Shown in pieces: positions 25,294 through 38,497 of a stretch of DNA of 64,000 nt. The position numbers and the translations under genes were made by a program. The stretch is from positions 124,001-188,000 of the forward strand of contig OZ014424.1 of assembly GCA_963965975.1 (NCBI GenBank), given 5' to 3'. The DNA is from Xestospongia bergquistia. Taxonomy: Eukaryota > Porifera > Demospongiae > Haplosclerida > Petrosiidae. How positions within the stretch are numbered: the first letter of the stretch is position 1; every line of letters starts with the position of its first letter. The notes beneath the pieces are model-generated. The model was not told the origin of the DNA and did not search any database. It saw only the letters and a list, made by a program, of their open reading frames with translations.

Positions 25294-27984
25294 ATGAGTA
25301 TAATGGTGGACAGTACAGCTGTAGATGATTTTATCAGATCACATAGAACTAAACTTAATGAAGACAAATCTAAATTTTCAAGGTGAGAATAATATAACTG
25401 AGTTAACAAAGAGTTAATATTGAGGATGTCACTTTTTAGACCATTAGGTGGTATCCTCCCATCTGATGATGGTCGAGCAGCTGAGTTAGAAAAGAAGAGG
25501 CGAGAAATGAGAGAGGAATATGTGTCATTTCTCCGTGATAAAGCAGAGCGTTATTCGCCTCAACAACGTTCTAAGTCCATTGCTGCAGTGCGTCATGAAA
25601 TGGCTCAAGAACGTGCAAAGGAATTATCTCGGCATGATAGTAGAGGAGGGTTTGGACATGCTAATAAGAGAGACAGTGACATCCCAGGAAGACATACCAA
25701 CCCATATCACATGACTGATCATGTGACCGGGACCTGGGATGAAGATGAAAAGGGGTTACACGAATGGGTTAAACGAAAAGGCCGTTTACAAAGTTCTGCT
25801 AACTTACATGATGATCTGGGGTCTCGATCTTTCTCGGCTCCAGTTGGTGTAGGATTGAGTATTGGAAGAGAAGAAACATTGGATGAAAAGAAACAAAGAC
25901 AATCTCAATATAGATCAGAGTTAAGGGAACAAATAAGAAAGAAACATCAATTATTAGAAAGTAATATCGAAGAGACCAAACCACGTCCTATAATTAAGAA
26001 GCCATCTCCAGATCCCTCACCTAGAGAAGCCACTAGACACTATCGAGATAAGAGAGAAGAACAACTCCCTAATTATCCATCTCATTATTACCCTCCATCG
26101 CATTACTATGATTCTTCTTACATGCCTTATCAAAGCCACACCCCTTATTATTACCCTCCTTTCCCACCCTATCCTATGCCAATAAGGGGACAATACTATC
26201 CACCACAATTTCAAGCTCCAGACATGTACAATCCATATCTTCCTCAAGAAAGAAAAAGCACACCCCCAAGGATTAGTAGTCCATCACCACGGCAACAAGA
26301 GAAGTTTAGAGAGGAACGAGAAGTAAGATGGGAGAAAGAAGACAACAGAACTACTCAAAAGGAAGCTAGAACATTACGAAGTATTTTAGATGAGCAGGTA
26401 AGAGAGAAGAAGGAAAGAGACGAGAGAGAAAAACAAAAAAGAGCAAATTTTATCTTAAAAGTTGAAAGTGAAGTCTATGATCCATGGGGAAAACCAGGGG
26501 GTGGGGCTCCTTTAACTGATGCTACAGGCAATGTAGTTACTGAACGAGGTCTTTTAAGAAAATCATTTGATGGTACTAGTCCTCGATTGTCAGAGGAAGA
26601 GAAGAAAATGCTACAACAACAAAAACAGAGAGAAGAATTGCAACAACAAATAAAAGAGAGAGAGGAAGAAAAAATGAGAGAAAAGTTCAAAAAACAACAG
26701 GAAGAAGAGCAGGAAGAGATGCGTATAAAGAATGAAGCTGAAAGACTCCGTCAAAGAGCCTTAAAGGAAATGGAAGCAGAGAAGGACCATGTTGATGAAG
26801 ACCAATCTCCACCCTCAATTAGCAAACCATTACTGTCTAAACAAGAATTAGCTGAACAACGATTTAAAGAGGAATTAGAGAAAAAGAAACTACGAGAGAA
26901 AGAGGAACAAGAGCGTTTACAACTCCTTGCTGATAAAATGGCTAATGACATCAAACCTGAATGGACCAGACAACAGTCACCTCCTATACCTACATTAAGA
27001 GACAACCCTCGTCTAACTGCACCCCCTAAATCACCACCTATACCTACACTGAGGGACAACCCCCGTCCAACTGCACCCCCTAAATCACCACCTATACCTA
27101 CACTGAGGGACAACCCTCGTCCAACTGAGTCACCTCCTATACCTGCACTAAGACATCCAGCCACACCTCCTAAATCACCTATACCTGCTAAACTTTTGAA
27201 AAATGATACCACACCCCCAGCACTTCCTCCACAATCATACAGTGCTATAGCTTTACCACAAGCCCCACCCACAAACCACACCCACTTTGACACACCAAGC
27301 CCAGAAGTCATCAAATTACCTCCTCAACAATCAACAACTGACTCAAATGTTTTACAGAACCTATCAATTTTAAAGAACCAACTTCGTAAAAACTTACCTG
27401 CATACAAAAAGCCTGATTCTTACCCTCCACCTATCAGACTCAAACCTGTAATTCCAAGCCCCAAACCCCAGCCTCCAGCTCAAGATACAGTAAATACATT
27501 TAATCAAATTAAATACTCTCGTCCTACAGACTCTCGCATCTCATTCTGGTGTCAATACCCTGAAGTCCCTCGTACAAATACTGCCTTAGAAATGCAACAA
27601 GACGCTTTACTTCAGCACCAACAGCAACGTAATCAAGACCCGAATAATATACCAGATATTACAGGGGCTACAAGACAGCACCTTGTCAGTAAGAATCCAT
27701 CATTAGCTCCACCCATGCCACGCCCACCCACTGGCCAATCACTATTCACTGTTGATACTTTGGATATTAATGGTTTAGCTGCTCGTAATGAAGATAGAGC
27801 ACGTCGTTTAGAAGCAATTTTGAATGCTCACCATGGCAACCAACGTCAGGATCATCGAGCTATTTTAGATAACTTTATGGGCAGCCTTGGTACAGGAAGA
27901 AATGAGCGTGGTCACCAAATGTCTGCCAGTTCTGATGTTAGTCTTGATTGTGATACTGTATTTCAGCCCCTCCCCCTTAATTAA
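25294..27984 (+). CDS. CSPP1: CSPP1-like centrosome/cilium coiled-coil protein
   Basis: Exon 1 (MSIMVDSTAVDDFIRSHRTK, LNEDKSKFS) joins at a 57-base intron (25383-25439) to a single long exon of about 850 codons. The start resembles the CSPP1 DEFIEEQKARLAEDK block, and the following KKRREMREEYVSFLRDK resembles its repeated KLKEELRQDYRRYLTQ block. A WGKPGGGAPLTDATGN motif follows at about 26480, and long Glu/Lys/Arg coiled coils lie near 26380-26480 and 26580-26950. A Pro-rich region has three near-identical SPPIPTLRDNPR units at 26975-27130. CSPP1 binds microtubules at centrosomes and ciliary axonemes. The match rests on short blocks because most of the protein is low complexity; another coiled-coil ciliary protein is possible. 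Confidence 0.65.
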
Positions 27985-28084
27985 TTTCAAAAAAGAAGGG
28001 ACACTTCTATTAACAGCTGTATAAACCAAACTGAAATAAAGCCTAAATAATTAATTATAAATTATTAATTTTGTTTATTTTCTT

Positions 28085-29645
28085 TTAAGATGATGTAATG
28101 ATTTCAGTGACAGCATTAATCACACCTTCATTCTTTAACATGTGAACATGCTCCACAGGAGAAAACCCTTTAGTATATACTTTAAATGGCTGTTGTGTTT
28201 TCCATCGCTCACAAACTGTTAGACTCACTTTAGGAACAGTTCCATCACCATCACATTTAGTAACATCAGGTGGAGAATCAGGGTAGTTTTTAGCAGAATA
28301 ATGTAATTGAAAGGGCGTCTCTTTGCCAAGACCATAATAACAATAGGTAGTGACATTAGGTGGAGGTAACTTGCTAGTTGCATCTAGTATGAGTTGATAT
28401 TTTTCCCACTCATGCTCAAGTTTAAGGTCTTGAAATAGTTTCTGGTAGTCATAAGCCGTATAGTTCCCTTGAGGTGTGTAAGCTAATACCTGATCTTTGC
28501 CCCATATATCACCAGGTGGAGGTAATAACCAGAGAGAGGACTGATAAGAACGAGCAGTGGCACGACCCCAAATTTGTTTATCAATAATAATACCTTCATT
28601 GTCACCTGATATAATAGACTGAACGCTAACAATTGCTCCAGCCCACACAGATGATAAGGAAATATATTGTTTAATGTGTTGCTGTTTCCATTCTTCAGAG
28701 ACAACTTGAGTAAGGAAATATAGTGATATGGGTCCACCCATACTATGTACAATGAGGGTAATAGGATGGTGATAATCATTGTACATATCTTCAGCTAACT
28801 TCTTGACATTATCAAAATACCCTTGCATTGAAAGGCCATCTAAACAATAATACGAATAATAGAATATACTAAGAACTTGCTCCTATTAATGTTAAATAAC
28901 TCACATGGTGCAAACCTCCAGTCATAAGGAGCAGCTCTGATAGTTTGTCCTCTGATGTAACCTAACTTGCTAAAACGTTCGACCATATCATGGAAGTAGT
29001 TGGTTAACTCAATATCGAGTGAAGGATCAAGGAATTCTACACTAGATGTGTTACCAAAATCTCTCGTCTCAATCTCCACTCCTTCAGTGCTAGAAAATGT
29101 TTTAGTAGACGGGTCATAATGCAAACTGAAAAAAAAATAATACTTTGTTATCAATAACATCTAAAGCACCTCCCACTGCACATGATTGGAATGGCTTTTT
29201 ACATAACACAGCCTAAATTGGTGTTAACACTCACATGCTGTTATCGGAAGCACATTTCTCAATTGGATACACCAGTTGTTCCAAACTAAGCCACAAATTA
29301 TACCAATCAGATTGTTTCTGACAGTAGACATGATTCACTGATGTACGATTGAGTCTTGCCCATAACTGGCTTCCAAGAATCCCAGGAACTAGATAAAGTG
29401 GTGTTATTATTCATATTGTGGTTAAATTGAAAGGTCAACAAACACTTAGACATATAACAATTCATCTATACACATAAACACATAAACTGTTTTCTTAATA
29501 ACATTCATATTTCGTATTTATCGCGTATCAACTCACTTATCAATATCGGGTTTTCCGTGGGATCCACGGCCAATGAAATACCGCCACTCCAGTTTAAAAA
29601 TGCCAAAAAGGCTAAAATTGTTGCTCTCTTGCTCCCTTTCTTCAT
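28085..29645 (-). CDS. PLA2G15: Lysosomal phospholipase A2 group XV (LCAT family)
   Basis: A secreted/lysosomal lipase. The N-terminus MKKGSKRATILAFLAFLNW is a good signal peptide. After introns come VPGILGSQLWARLNRT, SDWYNLWLSLEQLVYPIEKC, the LGYIRGQTIRAAPYDWRFAP block and the long last exon. The nucleophile Ser lies in VHSMGGP, the Asp in CDGDGTVP and the His in VEHVHML, giving a complete catalytic triad. Family members hydrolyse phospholipids and transacylate ceramide at acidic pH. PLA2G15 fits better than LCAT by the lid and WRF region, but I cannot separate them without alignment. It is tail-to-tail with the CSPP1-like gene (about 100 bases) and divergent with the MTSS1-like gene (225 bases between starts). 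Confidence 0.9.
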
Positions 29646-29870
29646 TATAAACTATCTAACTTTAAATCAGAAAGTAAAAGGAAAGAGATCAAACAAAACT
29701 AGAGATCAGCGCGCTGCTCGGTACAATCGTCTCAATTCCTATGCAGGTAATTAATAGGCGTGGCTCTTTCCGTAATATAAAGTATTTGCGCGTATAGGTC
29801 TAGTTCATTTTGCAGTGGTAGTGTCATCGCTTTTCGTATTTTACAGTATTCCTCTCGTTGGTTTAAAGAA

Positions 29871-32800
29871 ATGTCTGAAGCTAATTTGGAGAAGGATTTC
29901 AACGCTGTAGGCGATGTGTTTAAATGCCTCTACTCTAATATGAAGGTATTAATAAATCTGCTAACTCTATTCTTTGTGCTGACTATTTTAAATTTTAACA
30001 CTATGTATTATCTATTTTACAGAGCAGTTTCCCGATTTGGGAAGACTTTATCCAACGTGGTCAACGTTTTCAAAGATCACTTGAGTAAGTTGACATTACT
30101 GATTGATTTGACCTGCTTAACTTGTAACTAAAGCTAGTCCATAATACTGTTAGCCTAACAGGTCATTTTTATAGTATATTCATAGCCAAAGTTGATACAG
30201 TTGTTATGAGAAGGGTGTTATATGATCGCAATCATTTCTATACCTATTTAAAAGTTTATTCTCAACGGTGGACCACACTACACCTAAGCTATCACAACAG
30301 ATTAGCAGAGAAAAATGCCTAGTAATATGACTGTAGTACTCTTACTCTTACTCTATTTTAGGCAACTCATTGTAGCATTTAATGCATTCCTTGATGGATT
30401 TGCTCGCCTTGCTGACGTTGCAGGTCATTCTAAAGGTAAGATGTGTTACAACTATTGGGTTGCCAATAGTAAACTGTTAAGTGAATTAGCGTTAGCAAAT
30501 ACCAGGTTTCAATACTCATATTATAACCCATATATTAACAATGTATTAACAATATATATTAACTTTATGTTAACTATATGTGCATGTTGAAATTGTTTGT
30601 TGCAAAATTTATGTAACGAAATGATCCACTAACATAGTTGGCTGACATAGCAACGCTTCTAACTACATTAGGTATAACTTTATCATATTATAACTGTTTG
30701 TGTTATTAGGTGGCTCACAAGACATGGGAGCTAGTTTGATTAGCCTTGTCCGATGGCATAAAGCAGTTGAATTAAAAATAAGAGAGATTAACTAGTAAGT
30801 TTTAAAAATATATTTTATATTTGGCAACTTATGGTCAAGGTAGCAAACATTAGTATGACAAATTAAGGTATTGAAAACAAGATGCTAACTAGTTATGGCT
30901 AGACCGTTAGACTGGTGGGGGACTTACTACACCCACCTGTTGCATAAGTAAATACCCCTATTGCATTATTCACAATCTTTCTTCAAAAATAAACTTTTTT
31001 GGAGATGACTAGCTACATATTATTAAAAATTGAAAACATACTTAAAGTTGATGACTTGTAATTACATCAATTGTCATTCCATCAGAACTTGGCGCAGTAA
31101 CATTATTGTTACTTATTTTACTGGCTTCCAGATGGTGTTGTTGTCTGACTTCGTATATAAATTAATTCTATTGTTTATGTAAAGAATAGGTCTTTGTACA
31201 GCTTAAAAATTTTGACCGTGAGACTATCAACATGTTTGCTTTCAACTCTTGGCTTGGATCATTGTAATGTCTTGTGTCATGTTGGTACATATGGGACAAC
31301 ACCTTGCCTACATTGGAGAGTATCCAATTTGTTTTGTCTGTGAAATGTCTTATTTAATGATGTAGTGAGTGTTGATTTTTTCACTTTAACTTATTTATAA
31401 GAAACAAATCTAATTTCTTGTTCGTTCATTATGTTCATTATCATTCTCAAGTGCCTACACATATTTGTATTTTGGCTCCATAATTACTACATCATTTGAC
31501 CAACCTCTATATTAACTGTCCTTCTCAATGCCCTATATGTAAATAGAATAATATTAACAACAATGACAGCTGTCTAGAATTTTATATCTTTTAAAAATAC
31601 ATTATTTAAATGAACTGATATTTACAATGTTGTCTTTGGGTGTGTTTGGACAACAACATGTAAAGAATTTGTTAATATTTTAAAATGTTGATATGTTAAC
31701 TTGAAAGATGAGTCATTTTAAGAACTAAATGTTTATGCAATGTGATAGTTATTTGTGATGTCAGAGATGACATTACTTGGAAGCCGACTTCATGTTAACA
31801 GATTATTGAGGATATTTACAATTAAGCCCTTTGAAAGCTGTCTATAGTATGTTATTATTAAATATATATATAATAACATTTAAAACATCTTTAAAAGTTT
31901 ACTTGATGTCTTAAAAGGAGTTTTTTTGTTGATTTTGGTTAGTAATGTGTGTAATAGGTACTGTTATGAAAAATAAATGAAGTGGAGGAGAAAATATAGA
32001 TATTTAAGACATTTCAACTGCTGACGTAGGAGTCATAGCATATTAATAAAAGAATGTAATACAATGAGGACCACCATAAGTATATTCAGGTGGTTGGTAC
32101 TGTGATGTGGGAATTATCAAACACAATTGGTATTTAAACAATGTTTATTTCTGTTATAACAACCATCAAGACAACATAACTAACATCATTTTTCTTGTAG
32201 TTCCCTCAGTACAAAACTTTTAACACCTGTCGGTAACCGCCTTGATGAATGGAAGAAGTCTCTCTCTGGACTTGAAAAGGATCACGAAAAAGGTACATAT
32301 TTGAACTATAGTAGATATCACGATTCATTTTTACTCATGCAATGTAATGTTTGTACTTAAATAAACAGTTGATCGTGTTGCTGTTGTATTTGTGCTAACA
32401 ATACGTTGATTTGTCTAGTTACCATAACCAAAATGATCAGAATAACATTTTAAGAAATCTGATGTCATACTCTGTGATATGATATATATGCTACTGACAA
32501 TATATTGAAGATGTATAATACATTGTCTGTGATAATAGTACATACCATAGTGGTATGTCACAACATGAGCAGACTATAAATTGTCATTAATCATGTTACT
32601 GTCTGTTGTCTAATTTCTAACCTCAAATTAACAGCTTTTCATATTGTAGTAGTGGTTAGTGGTCTAGTGTGTTATTGTTAGGTATCACATATATGAGATG
32701 ATGTCATAATGATATAATGGGTGTATGGTTATTGAGGCAATCAATATCTAGGAATCCATTCATCCATCTGTTTGTCTATCTATCTATCTGTCTGTCTGTA

Positions 32801-34792
32801 TATCTGTTTGTCTATCCATTGTCTGTCATCCATCCATTTTTATATGTACTCATTCAGCTATGTATTAAACTCCACCTACTCACATATGTGTATGTTTGTT
32901 TGATAATAAGTTTCAATGTGACATTAAACATCATAACATTTTATAACACAACATACATATTTATATCATATAGAAATGACTCGTTCTATTAAAGATACAA
33001 AGGAAATGGTCAAAGTTACAGTCAAAGCAAACAAAACTCTTGAGAGTAAACGAAAGAAAGGTACATCCCCTTATAATTAACACATTATTGTTTACTCATT
33101 TTTCCCACTAGACAAGAATCTAGGCCCTCTCTTACAGCAATACGAACAGATGCAAACAGTATGTGTCATATAAAACTTAGTGTTGGCTAGTGTCCAATAT
33201 TTTGGGGTGTGAGATAAAGGGGAGAGCACATGCTTTGTGGGTGGAATAGAGTACTCATTGGATAGCATCATTAGTCAACTATTATAGCAATGTCATTATA
33301 TGTCCATTTTATAATACAGTATATCCATTTTAAGAGTGTAAATATGTGTTCATTTTAACTAGTATATCCATTTTTGTACTATAAATTTGTATCTTCATCC
33401 ATAATATGATATAGTACATCCATTTTGAGAGTGTAACTATGTATCCATTATTGAACTATTCATCCATTTATAGGAAACAGATAAGAGAGTTGCTGATACT
33501 GAATTGAAAGAGAAAGTTCACATGAGTCGTCTTATGGTGGAAGAAAGGGTGTGGTTTTCAACACTTAGTAATGCTTTTATGTCAGTTCTGGTAAGCAGTG
33601 GAGTTATGCTCATTCCCATACTACACGTCCTCATTCTCCCATACTATCATCCTCATTCCCATACTACACCTCCTCATTCTCCCATACTATTATCCTCATT
33701 CCCATACTACATGTCCTCATTCCCACACTATTATCCTCATTCTTAAACTTTAGGACAATGAGTTGACTTTGACTAGTGACTTAGAACGACTTCCTGAGCT
33801 TATTTCTTGTCTCAAAGAGTCAGCAAGTTCTCCATCTATTCTACCTGAAAATTTAAGAGATTATATTGAGGTACAGATAATATCAAATTAATGTTATTAT
33901 ATTTTATAATTAGAATTGGCAAATACCTACTGTATCAGGTCCTCGTAATCGTCTCAACAGTCAAATGTCTACCCTTGGTCAGCATTCAGAATCAAATCCT
34001 TCACTTGAAGTTCCAAATGAGATGTCAATATCAGGTCCTATAAATACTCATGGATCTGGAGCAATAATGATGACATCTGCGGAATCACCTGGTCTTGGAC
34101 CTCCCCCACCTCCTCCTTCCTACCCCCCTCCCCCGTCTTCAGAGTTACCTTCCCATGCTCCACCCTTTTCTATGGGTCAGAGTCTTCCACTCACACAATC
34201 AGGTATGCCACGCCCACCACTTCCTGAAGAAATGTATGATGTTCCTGTTACCTCCGCTTATGTCTCAGTTTCTCCCTCACAAGTCAGTCTGGTCTCCAAC
34301 AGCTCTCATCACAGTGCAGACTCCACCCACTCTTCAACTCGCAGTGCCAGTCCCCCTTATGCTCACCAGTATCATGGTCACCACTATCCCTCAACAGAAC
34401 CCCACATACAAGGACCTCGTCATCTCTCAACAGGGCATTATCAGCAGCCCTCATCTCTGACAATGCAACAGGAAATAATGAACAGGAGCAGACCCTTTGT
34501 TGATATTGAGCGTCCTAATCAATTTAATAAGCCCCAAATAGAGCCAGAATCATCACGGTACATTCCTGCCACTTTACCTAGACCTAGAAAAGGGTCTAAT
34601 CCACCAGGAACACAACCAAAACCAACACGGAACTCTGGATCTAGACCATTACCAACTCCGCCCACACCATTTACTGTAGATGACGAGGATGATGATACTA
34701 ACGGCTCAAGTGCATTTGCTCAAGCCCTCAGACAACAGAGACTTCGCAAAGCACAGTCTGTTAGCGATCGGTCAGCGCCTAAAGTACATTAA
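29871..34792 (+). CDS. MTSS1: MTSS1/MIM-like I-BAR and WH2 protein
   Basis: Exon 1 (MSEANLEKDFNAVGDVFKCL) and exon 2 (SSFPIWEDFIQRGQRFQRSL) match the MIM/MTSS1 start, which reads GSYPVWEDFI at this place. The I-BAR domain continues through exons near 30362, 30710, 32201 (LDEWKKSLSGLEKDHEKE), 32974, 33110 and 33475 to about 33870. The last exon is Pro/Ser-rich with a PPPPPPSYPPPP tract. It ends in a WH2-like segment (FAQALRQQRLRKAQSVSDRS, then APKVH), close to the MTSS1 C-terminus with its NDRSAPR motif. Such proteins bend membranes outward and bind actin monomers. The gene is unlike its neighbours in having long introns: about 1.4 kb (30797-32200) and 0.7 kb (32292-32973). Confidence 0.88.
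30797..32200 (+). other. Long MTSS1 intron without a recognisable insert
   Basis: At about 1.4 kb this is the longest intron I can define in the window apart from the minisatellite intron of BOP1. It is unique AT-rich sequence without long open frames, tandem repeats or transposon ends that I can see. First-half introns of developmental genes often hold enhancers, but nothing in the sequence proves that here. Confidence 0.5.
33612..33743. repeat. Minisatellite in an MTSS1 intron
   Basis: About four imperfect copies of a pyrimidine-rich unit of roughly 34 bases (cctcattcccatactacac alternating with cctcattctcccatactatt) lie just upstream of the acceptor at about 33753. Confidence 0.75.
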
Positions 34793-35027
34793 CTTTAAAT
34801 ATACTTATTTTATGGGTGTAGCCTTGCATGAGGGGGTGGAGTTTTTGCTAGACTAATGTAGTGATTATTTGTGAAATATATTTCTGTTATGGTCAAATGT
34901 ATATTAATTAGATAATTATTTTTTTCAGCTGATAACTAATAATTTTGAGGTTTGTATTTATATTGTTTTTATAAAACATTTTTTTAATAAAAAATTGTTG
35001 CTAAACTGAAAAAAAAACAAGAAACAT

Positions 35028-35934
35028 TTACTTGCAACATTTCCTTTGCTTAGTTGGTTGAGATAATGGTGTACGACAACGCTCTTCACGTTCTAACGTA
35101 GTTATTTCTCTGCTAAACTCATCATTATCATCCAGTATGTTAGGAGTTAAAACCGAATCTACTTTAGGCCGACATTTAAGATATACTTCATAGACAAGTT
35201 TATCAAGTGCATCGTCAATTCCTTTACCTGTATGTGGATTTATGATAAACTGAAGATCTGATGGTATGGATGAATTCTCTTGAAAAGCATGAATATGTTC
35301 TACTAGTGAACTACTACTTTCGTCTAATGACGAACCAGATTTCATATTGTTACCCCAGAGTGTAAAAACAAGTAGATCAGGTGACTTGTTGTATGAAAGA
35401 GCACTCTCGATGGACATATTTAAACAAGTTAGGGTGTCTAGTCTATCTGGATCATTGAGATAAACAAGAATAACTGCATGACAGCGATGATAATAGTTTG
35501 AAGTGAGAGATGCATACCGTTCTAATCCACCAGTATCAAATAATGATATCTAGAGAGAGAGAGACATAGACAGAGAGAGTGAGAGACAGACGGACAGACA
35601 GATGGAGAGACAGACAGACGGACAAAAAAGAATAACAATACAAATTGACACTATTGTAATAATACCATTGTTATAATAATAGATTAAGTGATAATATCAT
35701 AACTTTAACATGAAAATAGTAAAGCTGTTCTGATAATTATCACTATATTCATGCACTGTTGACATTGGCATGCTATAATGAACATATATGTCAATGTTAT
35801 ACTTTGATAACATATATTGTACATATGTGGTAATAAGTTCTATTTCAACATCAGCAAACTACTGACCCCTTGAAATAACAACAAGATAACATTGTCAGTT
35901 ACCGCTAAGATACAATAACTATTATTATCATAAG

Positions 35935-35976
<42 letters not shown>

Positions 35977-36322
35977 ATAGTTTCAAGTAGATATGGTAAT
36001 TATTTTTAATGAATTATTTGACAATTAAAATAAATTAAGTTATACTGTTTATAGATAAAGTTTAAGCAATAAACTCAAGCCATAAATTTACGTCTATCAT
36101 TGTCTTATGTACGTCAATGGACTCTCTTACCTTACACTTAATACCGCGTACCGTACTTGAAAAGACGCAACAATCCAGGCCGCCGTCATTCGTCGACCAT
36201 TCTACCAGATCGCCGTTTTTTTCAGCTTGTCGTTTGATATAATTGAAAATCGACGTCTTCCCAACTCCAGCCATCCCACTGAGAACAAATGAATACTGAT
36301 AAACTCCATCAGAAGTAGCCAT
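35028..36322 (-). CDS. Divergent Rab-like GTPase A
   Basis: A two-exon gene. Exon 1 begins MATSDGVYQYSFVLSG and has the P-loop GMAGVGKTS. The intron (about 0.5 kb, with an AT microsatellite) falls just before switch II. Exon 2 starts ISLFDTGGLERYASLTSNYY, so the DxxG box is DTGG and the Rab/Ras glutamine is Leu. The base-specificity NKxD box is replaced by WGNNMKSG and the SAK box by NPHTGKG, so guanine selectivity may be weak. The C-terminus is RKCCK, with two cysteines in a position for prenylation but not a standard Rab end. It is Rab-like by overall pattern; the closest named Rab cannot be told. Part of a cluster of six. Confidence 0.75.
35580..35975. repeat. Low-complexity runs in the GTPase A intron
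   Basis: A purine run of gagagacaga type lies at about 35552-35620 and an (AT)n microsatellite at about 35940-35972. Confidence 0.85.
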
Positions 36323-36561
36323 ATTGATTATCTTTCGAGAATTAACTTATGAATATTGTTATGAATACTATTATTGTATAGATAATTTAATTTATGAATA
36401 TTATTTAAAGTCTTTTATTAAGGGTCCGTAGTAATTGACATAATTCATATTTTTTAAATAAAATAACATTAAAATTCACATTTTTAAAATAAAATAACAT
36501 TACACAAACTGCTTAGCAATGACTATTATACAAAATGTTAAATTAAAGAAAATGTCGGAAT

Positions 36562-37542
36562 TTAACAGTTACAAAGCTTATCTCTCCATGAACGTCTCTC
36601 TGGTATAGATGAAGTTACACTGATATTAGTACTATTGCTAGTTACAATATTATTTGTATCATATACATGTTCAATTAATTGATGAAATGAATCTTTGAGT
36701 TGAGAGCCTGTTTTTGCTGAAACACAAAAATGTAAGGATTCTGGAATTGAGTATTCAGATAAAAAAGCAGTCACTTCAGGAGGTGTAGGAGAATTTTCAG
36801 ACAATATATCTGATTTATTAGCCCATAATGACAGGATCACTTTCTCTTTTAATGCACTGTTTCTCCTTGCTTCGTCAATCCAAACTCTCAATGCACAGAG
36901 ACTGCTAAGCTGATCAGATGCATCGTACACTAAAATAACTGCAGTGGAATATCTGAAATAACTAGAAGTCATCGAATGATAACGCTCTAATCCACCAGTG
37001 TCCCACAGGGTAATCTGTAAGGAATAAATGCTTAATTCAATTGCAGATAATGGCCTCTGTATTTCTATCACCAGTTTAATAATGAAGGGCGTCAGACAGA
37101 CATCCTTCATTACAATTATAGCTGAATCCAGTGTATAGGAATAATGCTAATATTGTAAAAAATGTTGTTGCTATGATCACATCAAACATCCTGAGAAGAC
37201 TCCCCCACACACATCCAGTAACATAATAGCTACTAGATAGTTAACTATGCAGACTTAAAGATATCATCAACACTATATACAATGTATATATAATGCATAT
37301 TACTTTTGCATTAAATAATAATACTGCAGTTATTCATCCATCATTCCAGCTTTAAATGTATGTACCTTAAAATCTTGATTTCTCAATGTGACATGATATA
37401 TTTGGTGCTCCATTTCTCCATTACTTTTAGACAATCCGTTAGACAATGGTGGTGTTACCACAAATTCATCTTTCTGTAGTCTCCTAAATATAGCACTTTT
37501 CCCTACTCCAAGTTTACCAGCTAAAACAAACGTATAATTCAT
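36562..37542 (-). CDS. Divergent Rab-like GTPase B
   Basis: A two-exon gene: exon 1 MNYTFVLAGKLGVGKSAIFR, ending at NQDFK; exon 2 from ITLWDTGGLERYHSM. The P-loop (GKLGVGKS), NKSD (WANKSDIL) and SAK (VSAKTG) boxes are standard, so nucleotide binding is likely. Switch II reads WDTGGLE, so the catalytic glutamine is replaced by Leu, which in ordinary Rabs slows hydrolysis. The effector loop is atypical, with a long Ser/Asn/Gly stretch where switch I should be. It ends DKLCNC, a C-x-C Rab-type double geranylgeranylation signal. It is tandem with GTPase A and divergent with GTPase C (120 bases between starts). Confidence 0.8.
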
Positions 37543-37662
37543 TGTAGCGACTGCTTGTAGACTGAGCTAGTCGCGAATATAAAGTAAAGTTGTAGGGTGG
37601 AGTGATGAGTGATCAGATACGCAGAGTAGGCACCACGCCCATTTAGCGTTGAGTCAGGAATA

Positions 37663-38380
37663 ATGGTGGATGTCCAAGTTCCTCAATCTCCTTATAAAAT
37701 TATTTTAGCTGGAATGAAGGGAGTAGGGAAGACCACTTTATTAAATATGTTAAATACTCCTGTAGATGTGGATTTTGGTAACAATATATTGACATCTCTT
37801 GACTGTGGACAATCCAGTCGAGGTCGTACAAAAGTCACTCTTAATGTTAAATGTAACGATGCAACTGTTATGGTGAGTATTGTACTCATTAAAATTTGAT
37901 TTTTAGGGTCTTCCTCATTAGGTCCAGGTATGGGATACAGGAGATATGGAGACTCATAATGGTAGTCTTGGAGTTACGCGGAGTTATTTCCGAGACACTA
38001 ATGGTGTTATATTGATTTATGAACGTAACAAACCTGATTCTATAATGGATTTGGGACAATGGTCAAAACTAGCTAGGGCAGAGTCTAACAATTGTGTTCT
38101 CTCTCTTTGGTGTAATAACAGAACGGGAGAATTTGGAACGGGATCGGAAACACGAGATTTGGTCGCTGATATTATATCTCTATACCAAATTCCACAACAT
38201 TTGTGTTTTGCATATACTAGTGAACGAGACGTGAGTGATGTACATGATAAATTTAGTCGACTGGTTTCTGAGGTCTATTCTAAAAGACCTGATAATCCTC
38301 AACGTAATTCTATAAAACTTGATCAACAATCAGGAACTATAAATCGGAAAAAATGGCCAAAATGTTGCCTTAAAAATTAA
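37663..38380 (+). CDS. Divergent Rab-like GTPase C
   Basis: A two-exon gene with a short intron at about 37873-37921. The P-loop is GMKGVGKTT. Switch II reads VWDTGDMETHNGS, so both the second glycine and the glutamine of the usual DTAGQE are changed. NKxD is replaced by WCNNRTGE and the SAK box by TSERD, so this is the most degenerate member for guanine recognition. The C-terminus KCCLKN has a CC followed by three residues, like the Rab11-type CCxxx end, so prenylation is plausible. It may be a pseudoGTPase that keeps membrane attachment. It is head-to-head with GTPase B and convergent with RUSF1. Confidence 0.75.
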
Positions 38381-38497
38381 ATTTTAACTAAACAATTTTT
38401 ATCTATAATTGTAGTGTGTTTTAATAAATTAATTAATAATTATTAATAGTTCAATGCAATGCTGACATGTAGGAACATTGTCATTGATAGTCAGCTG

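Noticed and set aside
26751-27314. A 187-codon minus-strand open frame with Gly-rich repeats
   Set aside because: It is the antisense of the Pro-rich and repeat region of the CSPP1-like exon; its repeats mirror the coding repeats and no domain is present.
30315-30590. A 91-codon frame that includes the real I-BAR exon 3
   Set aside because: Only 30362-30435 is coding, as an MTSS1 exon; the rest is intron read-through.
30880-30970. Possible tRNA-like stretch in an MTSS1 intron
   Set aside because: I could not form an acceptor stem or find a good B box.
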